From Treponema brennaborense DSM 12168 (lineage in GTDB: Bacteria > Spirochaetota > Spirochaetia > Treponematales > Treponemataceae): DNA of 64,000 bases. Below are positions 1-10,000 of the stretch, in pieces; positions within the stretch are counted from its first letter, which is position 1; every line of letters begins with the position of its first letter. Both the position numbers and the translations under genes were made by a program. The DNA lies in the NCBI RefSeq assembly GCF_000212415.1, contig NC_015500.1, forward strand, positions 2,294,001 to 2,358,000, written 5' to 3'. Below the pieces are notes generated by a model. It was not told where the DNA came from. It made no database searches and worked only from the letters and a program-made list of their open reading frames with translations.

Positions 1-1936
1 CTTCAATCGTCTTGATCTGCCGGGCGATGTCGTCGGAATTCTTGCGGACGGCCAATTCAAATTCAGCCTGCCGCTGCTGCTGTTCACCGTTGAACGTCTG
101 GAATTCGTTCAGAACGCGTTTTTGGGCTTCAAGCATCGCCTGACGTAAATCGGCTTCAAGCGTATCCACGTCGGCGCCGGCCGTATCGAGCCGTTCGAAA
201 CGGTACTGCATGTCTTCTTTATAATCTTCAAGCTGTTTATCCAGATTTGCCAAAAACGCGGTTTGGCGCGCGTCGTACGAACCGGCTATTTTCTTCATCG
301 AATCGGCAACGGATACGTCGAATTCCGCCAGCTTGTCTTTCATGGCGGCGGCAAAATCTTCAAACCGGCGGACGGTCTCTTCGTTCTTTGCCGAAAGCCG
401 CTGTTCAGATTGCTGCGCGGCTTCGTCGGCGACCCGCCAGGTGTCTTCTATTTTTGCGATAACGGCGCCGACCGACTCGGCGGTGCGGCGAACGTCGTCC
501 TGCATTCCGGCAAGCGCTTTCTGCGTTTCTTCCGCGGAGGCGGCGCGGTAGGCTTCCGCCGATTCCTGCACGGCGGCGATTTTAGTGTTCAGTGAATTTT
601 TCAGTTCTTCAAGCCGGGATTCCGCGCGTTCGGCATAACGGGACGCCATTTGCTGAGCGGATTCGTCGGCATCGGAGGCCGCCTGCTCGAACAGTGCCGT
701 CATCCGCTGCGCAAGTTCATCCGTTTTCCGCGCAAGATCGTTCTGCAACCCGTCCAAAGAGAGCTGCATACCGTTTCCGGTTTCCGTCAATTCACGACTG
801 CGCGCGTCTGCCTCAGCCAACGAGGTTTGAAGAGCAGAAACCGTCGTGTCGACGAGCGACTGTATTCCCGACAAACGGCTGTCGAGATATTTTTCGGTTT
901 CTTCCATGTTTTTGGCGGATTCGATTTCAAAACTGTCCAGCAGCCGGCGCGCGTCGGTTTCAGCTTCGGCACGGGCCTGCGTAAAAGAATCCCGATACGT
1001 ATTTTCCAACTCGGAAACGCGCTGACGCACGGACAGCTCAAGCGCGTCCAGTTTGCCCTCGGCATCCTGCAATTCGGAGGCAAGGCGGTCGGCCGTCTTT
1101 TCGGTCTGAGCAGAAACCGATTCCAGTTCTTCCCGAAGCGACGCCGACGCAGCGGCGATCTCTTCCTGTAATCCGGCGGTTTTTTCGTTCAGCGCGATGC
1201 CGCATTCGGCAAACCGGGCGGCGGAACGATCCATAAAACCTTTGAGTGCGTCGTTTTCAAGACTTTCGGCTTTTCTGACGGCTTCTGCGTGCGCGTTTTG
1301 AACGCGAGTATCAATAGAAGCAAGCAATTCGTCGTTTTTGGAAACGGCCTGCCGAACGGAATCTTCCAGTTCCGCTACCTGTACTTTGAAACGGCTCAGC
1401 AAATCGGTTCCGATCTGCTTCAGCCGTTCGTCGTTCGACGCGGCAAATTCGGCCGTCAGAGACGGAATCTTTTCTTCCAAAGCAGCCGCGGTTTTCATAT
1501 AGTCGTGTACTTTCTTTTCCAATTTGCCGACCGCGTCCGACTCTTTTCCGACGCGCAGCATGTTTTCTTCCAGATTCGCCGTCATTTCCATTACCTGCTG
1601 CAGCAGCGAATCGTACGAGGACAGTTTTTTATCTATTTCATCGATTGCAGCGAGACGACCGGAAAGGTTTTCACTGATCAGCTGAAAATCTTCTATTTGC
1701 TTTTCAAGCCGTTTGACCGTCGCGATCGCCTGACTTTGCCGGACGTCGATATCGACCGCGGCGGCGTTCAGTTTTTGCAGCTGTTCGCCGAAACGGGCGT
1801 CGAGATCGCCCTTTATTTTATCAGTATATTTTTTTACTTTTTCAAGCGATCGGCCGTTTCTGTCCAAATATCTGAACATCAATATCAGAGCGACGGATAC
1901 GCCGATAGAAAAAATCGTTCCGAAAATATTAAACAT
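1..1936 (-). CDS. Large coiled-coil protein, spirochaete SpiroCoCo type (3' end outside window)
   Basis: The reading frame is open from an ATG at 1936 to the left edge, about 645 codons with no stop, so the C-terminus is missing. It begins MFNIFGTIFSIGVSVALILMF, a single hydrophobic segment (residues 3-20) followed by a charged RYLDRNGRSLEKVKKY stretch. The rest is heptad-like, rich in Glu, Ala, Lys, Gln and Leu, with no globular domain visible: an N-terminally membrane-anchored coiled coil. This layout matches the spirochaete-restricted 'SpiroCoCo' family as I remember it; a structural or cell-shape role would be inference. It is probably the last visible gene of the minus-strand run that begins with the TPR gene near 10.1 kb, separated from the HAD gene by about 50 bp. 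Confidence 0.8.
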   Translation of the reverse strand, partial: MFNIFGTIFSIGVSVALILMFRYLDRNGRSLEKVKKYTDKIKGDLDARFGEQLQKLNAAAVDIDVRQSQAIATVKRLEKQIEDFQLISENLSGRLAAIDEIDKKLSSYDSLLQQVMEMTANLEENMLRVGKESDAVGKLEKKVHDYMKTAAALEEKIPSLTAEFAASNDERLKQIGTDLLSRFKVQVAELEDSVRQAVSKNDELLASIDTRVQNAHAEAVRKAESLENDALKGFMDRSAARFAECGIALNEKTAGLQEEIAAASASLREELESVSAQTEKTADRLASELQDAEGKLDALELSVRQRVSELENTYRDSFTQARAEAETDARRLLDSFEIESAKNMEETEKYLDSRLSGIQSLVDTTVSALQTSLAEADARSRELTETGNGMQLSLDGLQNDLARKTDELAQRMTALFEQAASDADESAQQMASRYAERAESRLEELKNSLNTKIAAVQESAEAYRAASAEETQKALAGMQDDVRRTAESVGAVIAKIEDTWRVADEAAQQSEQRLSAKNEETVRRFEDFAAAMKDKLAEFDVSVADSMKKIAGSYDARQTAFLANLDKQLEDYKEDMQYRFERLDTAGADVDTLEADLRQAMLEAQKRVLNEFQTFNGEQQQRQAEFELAVRKNSDDIARQIKTIE

Positions 1937-1987
1937 TGTTTCCACCACAAAAAATACGCTGCAAATGCAACTTTTATTTCAGTATAT

Positions 1988-2659
1988 TTACTGTAACACA
2001 ATTTTTTGTAAATGACGATAGCTCTTGAACGAAATATCCGCATCTTGCAACGGTTTATTTAAAATTATCCGCCACAAAGGCATCAAATACGCCGTTTTCA
2101 TTCCGGCTGCGGAAGCGCCGCGAACGTCGGCAGAAACGCTGTTTCCGACGTACAAAATTTCGTTTTCGGCGACACCGAGTTTCGACGCCAATACGCCGAA
2201 CGTATATTTGGACGGTTTGAGCGCACCGAGTTCTTCGGAACCGCACACGACGTCGAACATATCGAGCGTACCCCAAATGGAACCTTTTTGCGCCGGCGGA
2301 AAATCGGAGAGTACCGCCAATTTATATCCCGCCCGGCGGAATTTTTCAATCGTTTCTTTCATATGTGCAAACGGTTTTATCCGTTTAAAATACGGAGCCA
2401 GACCGCAATACACGTTTTTTTCTATCATCGTTTTTGCAGATTCGGGACTCGTATGCATTTTCAGCGCGAGCAGCCGCGCCTGATATTCGTAAAAATCGGC
2501 CAGCGGTGCTGTACGGTGCAGTATTTTTCTGACGGAATTATAGGTAAGAAAAAAACGCAGCCGTTTCAGCGTGTACGGAATGATACGGAAATATAACTGC
2601 CAATTCGGATACAGCGTTCCGTCGATGTCAAACGCAACAGCCCTGATGGAATCTTTCAT
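1988..2659 (-). CDS. HAD-superfamily phosphatase-like hydrolase
   Basis: 223 residues. HAD motif I is at the N-terminus (FDIDGTLYPN, residues 10-19; the first Asp would be the nucleophile). A helical cap follows, then motif II around VLSDF, a conserved Lys in LKPSK and a C-terminal LYVGNSVSADVRGA that stands for motif IV, with GNS in place of the usual GDS. This is the HAD-IA plan used by phosphoglycolate phosphatase-like enzymes; the substrate cannot be read from sequence. The ATG overlaps the stop of the upstream tonB-like gene by 4 nt (ATGA), so translation is probably coupled although the functions look unrelated. Confidence 0.85.
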   Translation of the reverse strand: MKDSIRAVAFDIDGTLYPNWQLYFRIIPYTLKRLRFFLTYNSVRKILHRTAPLADFYEYQARLLALKMHTSPESAKTMIEKNVYCGLAPYFKRIKPFAHMKETIEKFRRAGYKLAVLSDFPPAQKGSIWGTLDMFDVVCGSEELGALKPSKYTFGVLASKLGVAENEILYVGNSVSADVRGASAAGMKTAYLMPLWRIILNKPLQDADISFKSYRHLQKIVLQ

Positions 2660-3777
2660 CTTTTTATTATATTATATTTAAAGCTAACCTGTCCAGAACT
2701 TGCCGCTTCCTGAAACCGCCATTTTGCGATTTGTGCTTTAATTTCGTCTTCCACCAGTTGATGCAGAAGCGAAGACGGCGTGATGCGGATGGAACCGGGG
2801 CTCACCGCGCCCGACGGCTGAATGGAAAAACTGATGGAAACTTCACGCGACGCGTCGATATACCGTTCGTTGGCGGCGGAAATCGTAATGACCGGTTTTT
2901 CGGGTTCCAAAAGCGTACGCAGGGAACCGTCCGTAAGCGCGATCCGTATCCGGCCGCTGCCGCTTTCCGCACCGGAACCGTTCCCGGCGGAGGTACCGCT
3001 GCCGGCGGCGGCTTCGGAGGCCGTGTCGGCGGTAACCGCGTAATCGACCGCACCCGACGCCGAGCGCGAACCGTACCGGGAAGCGGTAACGATACGCTCC
3101 AGCGCGTTTTGCGTCCCCTCGGAAACGGAGGAATCCTCGCGCCGGCGCGAATCGGCGGTATTCTGAACCGCGGCGCCCTGATCCCGGCCGGCCTCCGCGG
3201 CGCGGCCTGAAAGCGGATCGATTCGCGCAGTTTGCGCGGTGTTAACGGCTGCCGTTCCGCCGCCGGAAACTTCGGAAACCGAGGCGCCGTCCGCAAACAA
3301 TTCATCCCAGTTCACCGCATCCGCCGTCGTCTTCGGACGGGCGGCGGCAGATTCGGCCATAAGCTCTTCGACGCTCTTTACCAATTCCTGCCGCGCAGGC
3401 TGTACTGCGGAGGCGGATGCGGCAGAGGAAGTTGCAGCGGATTGAGTCGTAGGAGAAGAAGGCCGAGCCGCAGGTTCTGTCCGCGCGGCGGCAGATTCGG
3501 ATACGGACTGCACGGCGGCGGGAGACGTTGCAGAAGCCGCCGTTTCCGCAGCGGCAGGGCGTTCCGTCTTCGCCGGCGGCGTCTCAGGCAGAGACGTTTC
3601 AGCCGGAAGCGAAGGTGCAGCCGGAAGCGGTGCAAGCGTGATCCGCACCGTTTCATATTCGGGCTCGGTTCGCGGTGCCGGATGAATAAGAACCGCACAC
3701 ATCACGAAAATGAACCACACTATCACGGTACCGATAAAACCCATTTTTCGTGATTCAAGGAGAAAACCGGCTGTCAT
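2656..3777 (-). CDS. TonB-like energy transducer
   Basis: 373 residues. A short cytoplasmic start is followed by one transmembrane segment (about 13-31, GFIGTVIVWFIFVMCAVLI). A long Ala/Ser/Thr/Pro-rich low-complexity stretch (about 45-280) would span the periplasm. The C-terminal 80 residues (from VSISFSIQPSG to KWRF and KYNIIKR) look like the TonB C-terminal fold. The gene lies 3 nt after exbD and follows exbB, the usual ExbB-ExbD-TonB order, so it should couple proton-motive force to an outer-membrane partner. TonB-box receptors are not obvious nearby; the 561-aa protein just upstream of exbB may be the client. The linker is unusually long and repetitive for TonB. Confidence 0.8.
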   Translation of the reverse strand: MTAGFLLESRKMGFIGTVIVWFIFVMCAVLIHPAPRTEPEYETVRITLAPLPAAPSLPAETSLPETPPAKTERPAAAETAASATSPAAVQSVSESAAARTEPAARPSSPTTQSAATSSAASASAVQPARQELVKSVEELMAESAAARPKTTADAVNWDELFADGASVSEVSGGGTAAVNTAQTARIDPLSGRAAEAGRDQGAAVQNTADSRRREDSSVSEGTQNALERIVTASRYGSRSASGAVDYAVTADTASEAAAGSGTSAGNGSGAESGSGRIRIALTDGSLRTLLEPEKPVITISAANERYIDASREVSISFSIQPSGAVSPGSIRITPSSLLHQLVEDEIKAQIAKWRFQEAASSGQVSFKYNIIKR

Positions 3778-3780
3778 ACG

Positions 3781-4194
3781 CTACCTTTGAGTCGTCCGCA
3801 GATTGACTGCGGAAAAACCGTTTTTCCGCAGGATATCGAAGAGTTTTACGATCGTGCCGTTCGTAACCGCGTCGTCGGCTTCAAGCTGGATCGGATACGA
3901 AGCTCGTTCGGTACCCGCCGTATCGAACGAGGCGAGCACGGCGTCGAGCTCCGCCGCCGTCACGGCGGTTTCGTTGAACCACAAGGCGCCGCCGGCTTCA
4001 GCCGTGATGGTAATTCCACCCGTTTCGCCGCCTTTCGCGGTGGACGACTGCGGCAGGTTCACGCTGATTCCCGGCAGCACGGCGAACGTCGTGGATACCA
4101 GAAAAAACAATATGAGCTGAAACACGACGTCTATCATCGGAATGAGATCTATCTGCGACGTTCTGACGCGGCTGCGGCCGCGGCTGCTTTTCAT
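3781..4194 (-). CDS. exbD: ExbD/TolR biopolymer transport protein
   Basis: 137 residues. A basic N-terminus is followed by the characteristic TSQIDLIPMIDVVFQLILFF segment (residues 13-31), with the conserved membrane Asp at position 22 that carries protons in this family. The remainder is a small periplasmic domain. It lies 1 nt after exbB and 3 nt before the tonB-like gene, so the three are almost certainly co-translated. ExbD and TolR cannot be told apart by sequence alone; the TonB-like neighbour favours ExbD. Confidence 0.92.
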   Translation of the reverse strand: MKSSRGRSRVRTSQIDLIPMIDVVFQLILFFLVSTTFAVLPGISVNLPQSSTAKGGETGGITITAEAGGALWFNETAVTAAELDAVLASFDTAGTERASYPIQLEADDAVTNGTIVKLFDILRKNGFSAVNLRTTQR

Positions 4195-4195
4195 A

Positions 4196-4819
4196 TTACG
4201 GCTCCTTGGGGAACGTCCGTCCGCACAGCTGCAGGATAACGCCGGTGGAAGCGGCTTCTATATCGGTAATACGCCGGTTCACCCGTGAAATGAAATAGTT
4301 ATGGAAAATAACGGACGGAATCGAAACGACCAACCCCGCCGCGGTGGTTACCAGCGCTTCGGCGATTGCACCGGCCAGACTCGCCGGATCACCCATCGAG
4401 CCGCCCGCGCCCAAAAGACCGAACGCCTGAATATTTCCCGTTACGGTGCCTAAAAGTCCCAGTAACGTCGAAATATTCGCAATAGTTCCCAGCGGCGTCA
4501 AAAAATGTTCGAGTTCGGGAATAACGGTGTCGGTTTCAACGGACACCGCTTCCCTGATATGATCTTCGGGCCACGTCCGGCATTCGACGGCTTTTTTGAC
4601 CACGCGGGCGGCGGGCGTATCCGCATTGACGCAATACGAGACGGCGTCTTCGTATCGATGTGCGGCGATCAGACGCGAAACCTCCGACACAAGCGGCGTA
4701 TCCCGCTTTTTAATCGAGAAAAAATAATACAACCGTTCAAAAATGATAAACGTAGCCGAAACCGCGCATAATCCGATCGGGATCATCAGCAATCCGCCGC
4801 TGCGCAATATGTCAAACAT
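4196..4819 (-). CDS. exbB: ExbB/TolQ/MotA proton-channel family protein
   Basis: 207 residues from the ATG at 4819, chosen because AGGAGG lies 4 nt upstream and the protein then starts MFDILRSGGLLMIPIGL, the usual ExbB start; the frame stays open further upstream into the 3' end of the neighbouring gene. Three hydrophobic segments (about 8-28, 110-135 and 150-175) with Gly/Ala/Thr-rich helices (TLLGLLGTVTGNIQAF, LVTTAAGLVVSIPSVIF) are the MotA/TolQ/ExbB signature. With ExbD it should form the inner-membrane proton channel that drives the TonB-like protein. Confidence 0.92.
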   Translation of the reverse strand: MFDILRSGGLLMIPIGLCAVSATFIIFERLYYFFSIKKRDTPLVSEVSRLIAAHRYEDAVSYCVNADTPAARVVKKAVECRTWPEDHIREAVSVETDTVIPELEHFLTPLGTIANISTLLGLLGTVTGNIQAFGLLGAGGSMGDPASLAGAIAEALVTTAAGLVVSIPSVIFHNYFISRVNRRITDIEAASTGVILQLCGRTFPKEP

Positions 4820-4836
4820 AAAACCTCCTGTCGGCA

Positions 4837-6522
4837 TTAAAAGAAAAACCGTACGGCAAACGACGCGGTGCCGCTGCGGCTGACGAACGGCGCTTCGTAT
4901 ACGCGCGTTTTGCCGGTACACAATTTTACCGCATCAGTTACTTTAAACACAAGACGTACCGCATCGGTTACCTGATACGACGCGCGTATCCCGACGTCGG
5001 GTACAAAATCGGCCCCGGCCGAAAGAGCTTCGGAGACGGAAACGTGCGCAGTCCAGGCACCGCTGCCGCTCGTGTATCCGGCGGCAGCTTCAATCGCGTG
5101 TGCGTCCGTTCCGGCAGGAACGTCAAGCCATTCGGCGTTCCACGCGGCGGAAATTAGCACGGGCCCCGTTCCGGCAGAAACGTTCAGTACCGTTGCCAAT
5201 GCAGTCCGATCCGCGGCAGCTGCGGAAAACAGTCCGGAATTCAGATACCGCGGCGAATCGTAGCGGCTTTCTATCATGCCGTTGCCGAACGCCGTTTTTC
5301 TGAATTCAGCGGAACCTTCAAGCAAAAAAACGGATCCGGCGGGAACCGAAGCGGCAGCGGACGCAAACCAGTCCGTTTGTTCGCGATTCAGCGACAGCAG
5401 TTCCGGCGCAAAACACGTAAAAGGAGCGACCGCTTCGAGTCCGGTAAAATCGATTGCGCGCGAATCGAGTCCGCCGTGCACCCGCACGGATGCCGGCAAT
5501 TCGGAAAACGGCACGCCGAATTCGGCGGACACACCCGCGGAAAACGGTGCCACGAGCGATGTTCCGTCCGCGCCGCTGCCGCCGGGAATACCGACGACGC
5601 CGGCGTTCGCCCATACGGAAAGCGAAGGTCCCGCCCAGATTCCGGAAAGCGTCAGTTCTCCGCGGTTTACCGGACGAACGCCGCTGCCCGCGTAAAGGGC
5701 AAAATCCCAATTTCCGCTTACAGCCGCGCGTATCGAATCGCCCTCCCACCGGGCGGCAATTTCCGGCCGTGCCGAAACGAAAGACGCCGCGGTTTTCTCG
5801 GCGGATTGCCCCGCGGATCCGGCGGAACCGCCGTACCGGTTAAACCATTCGGCGTGCACGGACGAGTCGAATCGGAATCCCTTTGCGAACGGGACGCCGA
5901 CTTCAACAGAAGCCAGAGCGGTCTGCCGCGTTATATCGCTGAACAGATCGCTTTGTCCTTGCAGCCCGGCCGACGTCAGCCGATACGATCCGGCGGCAGT
6001 CCAAACGGCGCTCCCGGCTGAAAACGTTTTGGAACTGGAAAGCAGCGTCGCCGTATCCGAAAATCCGTCTCCGGGTGATTTGAACGCATAACCGTCCATG
6101 GATTCATGCATAAAACGGATCTCGAACGGATGTTCGGAATCGGCACGATATACCGAAAAATCTCCGGTAAAAAACGCCGGCATTCCGAATCCGACAAAAC
6201 CTTCCATATATACGTCCCGTTCGGCATCGCTGCCGGAAACGGAACCGCTGCCGGAGTCGGCTTCGGGAACCGAAACGGCGGCGGCCGGCAAAACGGGAAA
6301 CACGCCGGTCTGAGCAGCGTCGGCCGGCAATGCTGCGGAAAAGTCGGGAACGGAACCCGGATCCGCGCTCAACGCGCCGCCTGAAATAACGGTCGTTACT
6401 TCAGGAAGCACGACCGTATCGGCCGCGGCACCCGATTGCTGAGCAGCGGTCGGCGTCAGTGCGCATAAAAAAACGAAAGCTGCGGCTGCGCCGTACGCGC
6501 GCCGTCCGGCAGATTTTTTCAT
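4837..6522 (-). CDS. Predicted outer-membrane beta-barrel protein, function unknown
   Basis: 561 residues. A classical signal peptide (MKKSAGRRAYGAAAAFVFLCAL, then a TAAQ cleavage region) leads into a protein of alternating polar/hydrophobic stretches rich in Gly, Ala, Ser and aromatic residues. It ends in SFAVRFFF, a C-terminal Phe typical of BAM-inserted barrels. I do not recognise a named family and see no plug domain or clear TonB box. It sits 17 nt upstream of exbB and may be the client of the ExbB/ExbD/TonB set, which is inference. Its Shine-Dalgarno AGGAG comes from the last unit of the 152-bp tandem repeat array just upstream. Confidence 0.7.
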   Translation of the reverse strand: MKKSAGRRAYGAAAAFVFLCALTPTAAQQSGAAADTVVLPEVTTVISGGALSADPGSVPDFSAALPADAAQTGVFPVLPAAAVSVPEADSGSGSVSGSDAERDVYMEGFVGFGMPAFFTGDFSVYRADSEHPFEIRFMHESMDGYAFKSPGDGFSDTATLLSSSKTFSAGSAVWTAAGSYRLTSAGLQGQSDLFSDITRQTALASVEVGVPFAKGFRFDSSVHAEWFNRYGGSAGSAGQSAEKTAASFVSARPEIAARWEGDSIRAAVSGNWDFALYAGSGVRPVNRGELTLSGIWAGPSLSVWANAGVVGIPGGSGADGTSLVAPFSAGVSAEFGVPFSELPASVRVHGGLDSRAIDFTGLEAVAPFTCFAPELLSLNREQTDWFASAAASVPAGSVFLLEGSAEFRKTAFGNGMIESRYDSPRYLNSGLFSAAAADRTALATVLNVSAGTGPVLISAAWNAEWLDVPAGTDAHAIEAAAGYTSGSGAWTAHVSVSEALSAGADFVPDVGIRASYQVTDAVRLVFKVTDAVKLCTGKTRVYEAPFVSRSGTASFAVRFFF

Positions 6523-6526
6523 CAGT

Positions 6527-7023
6527 CACTCCTATAAAAAGTTATCGAGGAAACGTCAGTTTCCGAAATGACTTTTTACGCACGGCCGCAGCAAAGCGGC
6601 GGACGTGCAGTTGATATGCGAGTTTGCTTGAAAACTCGCACTGAAAGGGGCGGCGCCACTCATGCCGCTCCTTTCAGCCACTCCTATAAAAAGTTATCGA
6701 GGAAACGTCAGTTTCCGAAATGACTTTTTACGCACGGCCGCAGCAAAGCGGCGGACGTGCAGTTGATATGCGAGTTTGCTTGAAAACTCGCACTGAAAGG
6801 GGCGGCGCCATTCATGCCGCTCCTTTCAGTCACTCCTATAAAAAGTTATTGAGGAAACGTCAGTTTCCGAAATGACTTTTTACGCACGACCGCAGCAAAG
6901 CGGCGGACGTGCAGTTGATATGCGAGTTTGCTTGAAAACTCGCACTGAAAGGGGCGGCGCCATTCATGCCGCTCCTTTCAGCCACTCCTATAAAAAGTTA
7001 TCGAGGAAACGTCAGTTTCCGAA
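6527..7023 (-). repeat. Tandem array of 152-bp non-coding repeats, each with four stem-loops
   Basis: Three full units start at 6527, 6679 and 6831, and a partial fourth at 6983 runs into the 3' end of the TPR gene, whose last three codons and stop lie inside it. Units differ at only a few positions. Inverted repeats in unit 1: 6549-6564 (ggaaac/gtttcc), 6580-6608 (gcacg..cgtgc), 6617-6640 (9-bp perfect tgcgagttt arm) and 6641-6677 (ctgaaagg..cctttcag). Read on the minus strand each unit ends in AACTTTTTATAGGAGT, which in the last unit supplies the ribosome-binding site of the barrel gene. 152 is not a multiple of three and no conserved frame is seen, so the array is non-coding. It fills the whole intergenic gap. 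Confidence 0.95.
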
Positions 7024-10000
7024 CGCGGCTGCCCGCGCCGCCCACACGGAGTCGGGAAACGTCTCACGTAAAACTTCCACCGTGCGGCGCGCATCCGCAT
7101 AACGGCGCGCGCTGTCGAACGATTCCGCCGCACCGTACAAAGATCGGGCGGAAAGCTCGCCGTCCAGCAGCGTGTAATACTCCGCAGCTGACAGAAAATA
7201 CTGCGCCGCCTCCGCGTAGTTTCCGCCGGCCCGATTCCACGTACCGAGCAGATACGCGCAGCGCGCGGCGATGTCCCGTTCCGCGAACGAATCGGCTCCC
7301 GACGAAGGCTTCTTTACCGCAGTATAAATCTTTTCAAGCAGTGCCGCACCATCCGGCGCCGTTGCAGGGGCAGCGAGATACAATTCGCCGAGTTCAACTC
7401 CGGCTTTCCGGCCCGCCGCGGTGGACGTTTTTCCGGCCGCTTCAAACTCGACCAGTTTTACCGCCGTCCGTTCCGCCGCGCCCGAAACGAGCAGTTCAAG
7501 TTCCGCAATGTGCCGGGACAGTTCCGATTTTTCCACCTGATCCCCGTAACGCTGCAAAACCGCTCGGGCACAACGCAGAGCCGCCGCGTACTCTCCTTTT
7601 TCCCGATACAGCGGAATCAGCGCGGACAGCGAACCGTATGCGAACGTGCTCGCCGGAAAAGAAGAAAGCAGCGATTCGTACAGCAGTATCGCCTGATCGG
7701 GCTGTCCGATACGGGCAAAACAGTCCGCTCCGAAATAGGATGCGGCGTCGGCGTATTTTCCGCGCGGATACGTTCGCCGGTACGATGCAAACCTGCCGGC
7801 AGCCGTTTCATACGCTTCGGCCGTATAATACGATTCGCCGCGGCGATACGAAGCATCTTCGGCAAGCGATTCGGTCGGAAACGACCGTTCCACATCGGCG
7901 AACAGCGCGTCCGCCTCGTCGTATTGCTTCCGTTTCACCAAAAGCAGCGCGCTCCGGTACCGGCAATTCATACCGAACGGGCTTTGCCGGGAGAGATACG
8001 GTTTCATCAAATCGAGCGCCGCTTCGTACGCACCGGCGTCGTCGTACACACCGGCCGCGAACAGTACGGCCGATTCCCGCTCCGCGCCGGCCTCGGAGCG
8101 TTTTACGATAGATTCGGCAAGTCCGACCGCTTTTCCGATCCAGGCCGTATCAGACGCACCGACGTGCTGATGCATCTGTACCGCGCACACGGCGGCGATC
8201 CGATCTGCCGTCAGACTGAGCGCGTGGGACGGATTCCATGCCGAAAAAGCCGTCAGCGACGCGTACGCCTGCTCGGCGCGGCCCAGCAGATACCGGGCGT
8301 ATCCTTGATAAAACAGCGCGTACGGCAGCGGATCGGACGCTTCCGCCAAATATACGGAAAAAAGCGTGTCCGCGGTCTGCCAGTCCCGGCGGTTAATCGA
8401 AGCGAGCGCCGCGATATACGGCGCTTCCGCGTCATCCGAAACTCCGGCCGCGAGTTCGTACGCACGCGCGTTCATTCCGGCACGCAGCGCGGCCTTCGCG
8501 TAATCGAGCGTGCCCGCCCCGCCCAGCAAATCCGCTGCGGAAAGTTTTTCATACACGGTGAACGCGCGGTCGGTCTGACCGCTTGAAAAAAGCGCGTTCG
8601 CGTACAGCCGATACGAGGCTTCGGCGACAATGTTTTCGGCAGCATTGTTTTCGGCGACAATAGTTTCGGCAGCGGGGTTGGCCGCGAACGCATACGTTTC
8701 AAGCAGCCGCACCGCTTCGGCGCCGTTTCCGCTTTGCATTTCGGCGAGCGCGTACCAGTACGCGGTGTCGGTGCGAAGCGGATCGTTCAAAGATTGTTCC
8801 GCACTGGAGAGAACCGCGGAACCGTGAGCGCGAGCCGCTTTCCAGTTTCCGGAGAGGCACGCATACCGGCACAGCTGCGCCGAAATCATCGGATCCGCCG
8901 ACACACCGGAATCGGCTTCAAGCGACGCCGTAAACGCGGACAACTCCGCGTAAGCGGCAGCAGCGGCTTCAGACAAGGCGGCTTCAGACAAGACCGCTCC
9001 GTTACGTTTGCTTTCCGAGCGGGCCGCTTCGGAAACGCCTGCCGCCGTTCTGAAACGGATTTCCGTAAGATACAGGGCGTTGACCGTCTGGAGGAAACGG
9101 ATATCCGGCGACGGCGAAACGGCTTCAAGATACTGTTTTGAAAGCGTAAAATCGGCTTCCGCATCCCGGTAGTTTTTCCGTCCGAATCCGTCGGTTCCGA
9201 GCCGGGTTCTGAATTCAGCCAAAAACTGCGGATACTCGTGCAGACGAACGCCTGCATCCGTCAGCAGCGCCGCGCGTTCGGATCCGTCGGCACTCAGCGG
9301 CAGTTCCCACGCGCGCTGCAGTGCGATAACCGCCTGAGACGGAACGCCCGTTCGGACGACGCCGGCGTATACGGAGTACGCGTTTGAAAAATCTTTTTTA
9401 ACGGTAAACGCTTCCGCGGCCTGCAGGGCGAGCGTCCCGTATACGTCGGCGCTCACGCTCTGCAGCGAAAGCTGTCCGAATGCCCGAATCAGCGCGTCGT
9501 ACGATCCGCACGCACGGTAAGCGGCGAACAGCATCACCGTCGTTTCGGAAAAAACGCCGGACGGAAGCGAAGCGCGCCATAAATATTCCAGTACGGGAAC
9601 GGCCTGAGCTGCATACGCGGCGTTTCCCGTTTTCAGGCAGGAACGCGCGCCGTACCGCAGAGAAGCAAAAAACGGGGAATCCTCGGCGTACACGGACTCC
9701 TTCGCTTCCGGCGCCAAAAGCGCCGCGGAACGGGAAAACTCCTGCGCCGCCCGGTCGAACGCGTTGCGGCTGTACGAAACGCGGCCGAGCCAGTAGAGCG
9801 CGGTTCCTTTCAAAAAACGATCTTTTTTATTCGTTTCAGAAAAAACGGCGGCAGCTTCCGTGAGCATCGGTTCGGCTTCTGAAATCCGTCCTAAACGGAA
9901 CAGACTTTCCCCCGCATAAACGCGAACCTCCGGCAGCAGAATCGACCGCGGATACCGCGTTTCAAATTCCTTCGCGGCGCGCACGACGCCGGGATAAAAC

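Noticed and set aside
6527-7023. CRISPR array
   Set aside because: The units are contiguous 152-bp tandem copies without variable spacers, and no cas genes are present.
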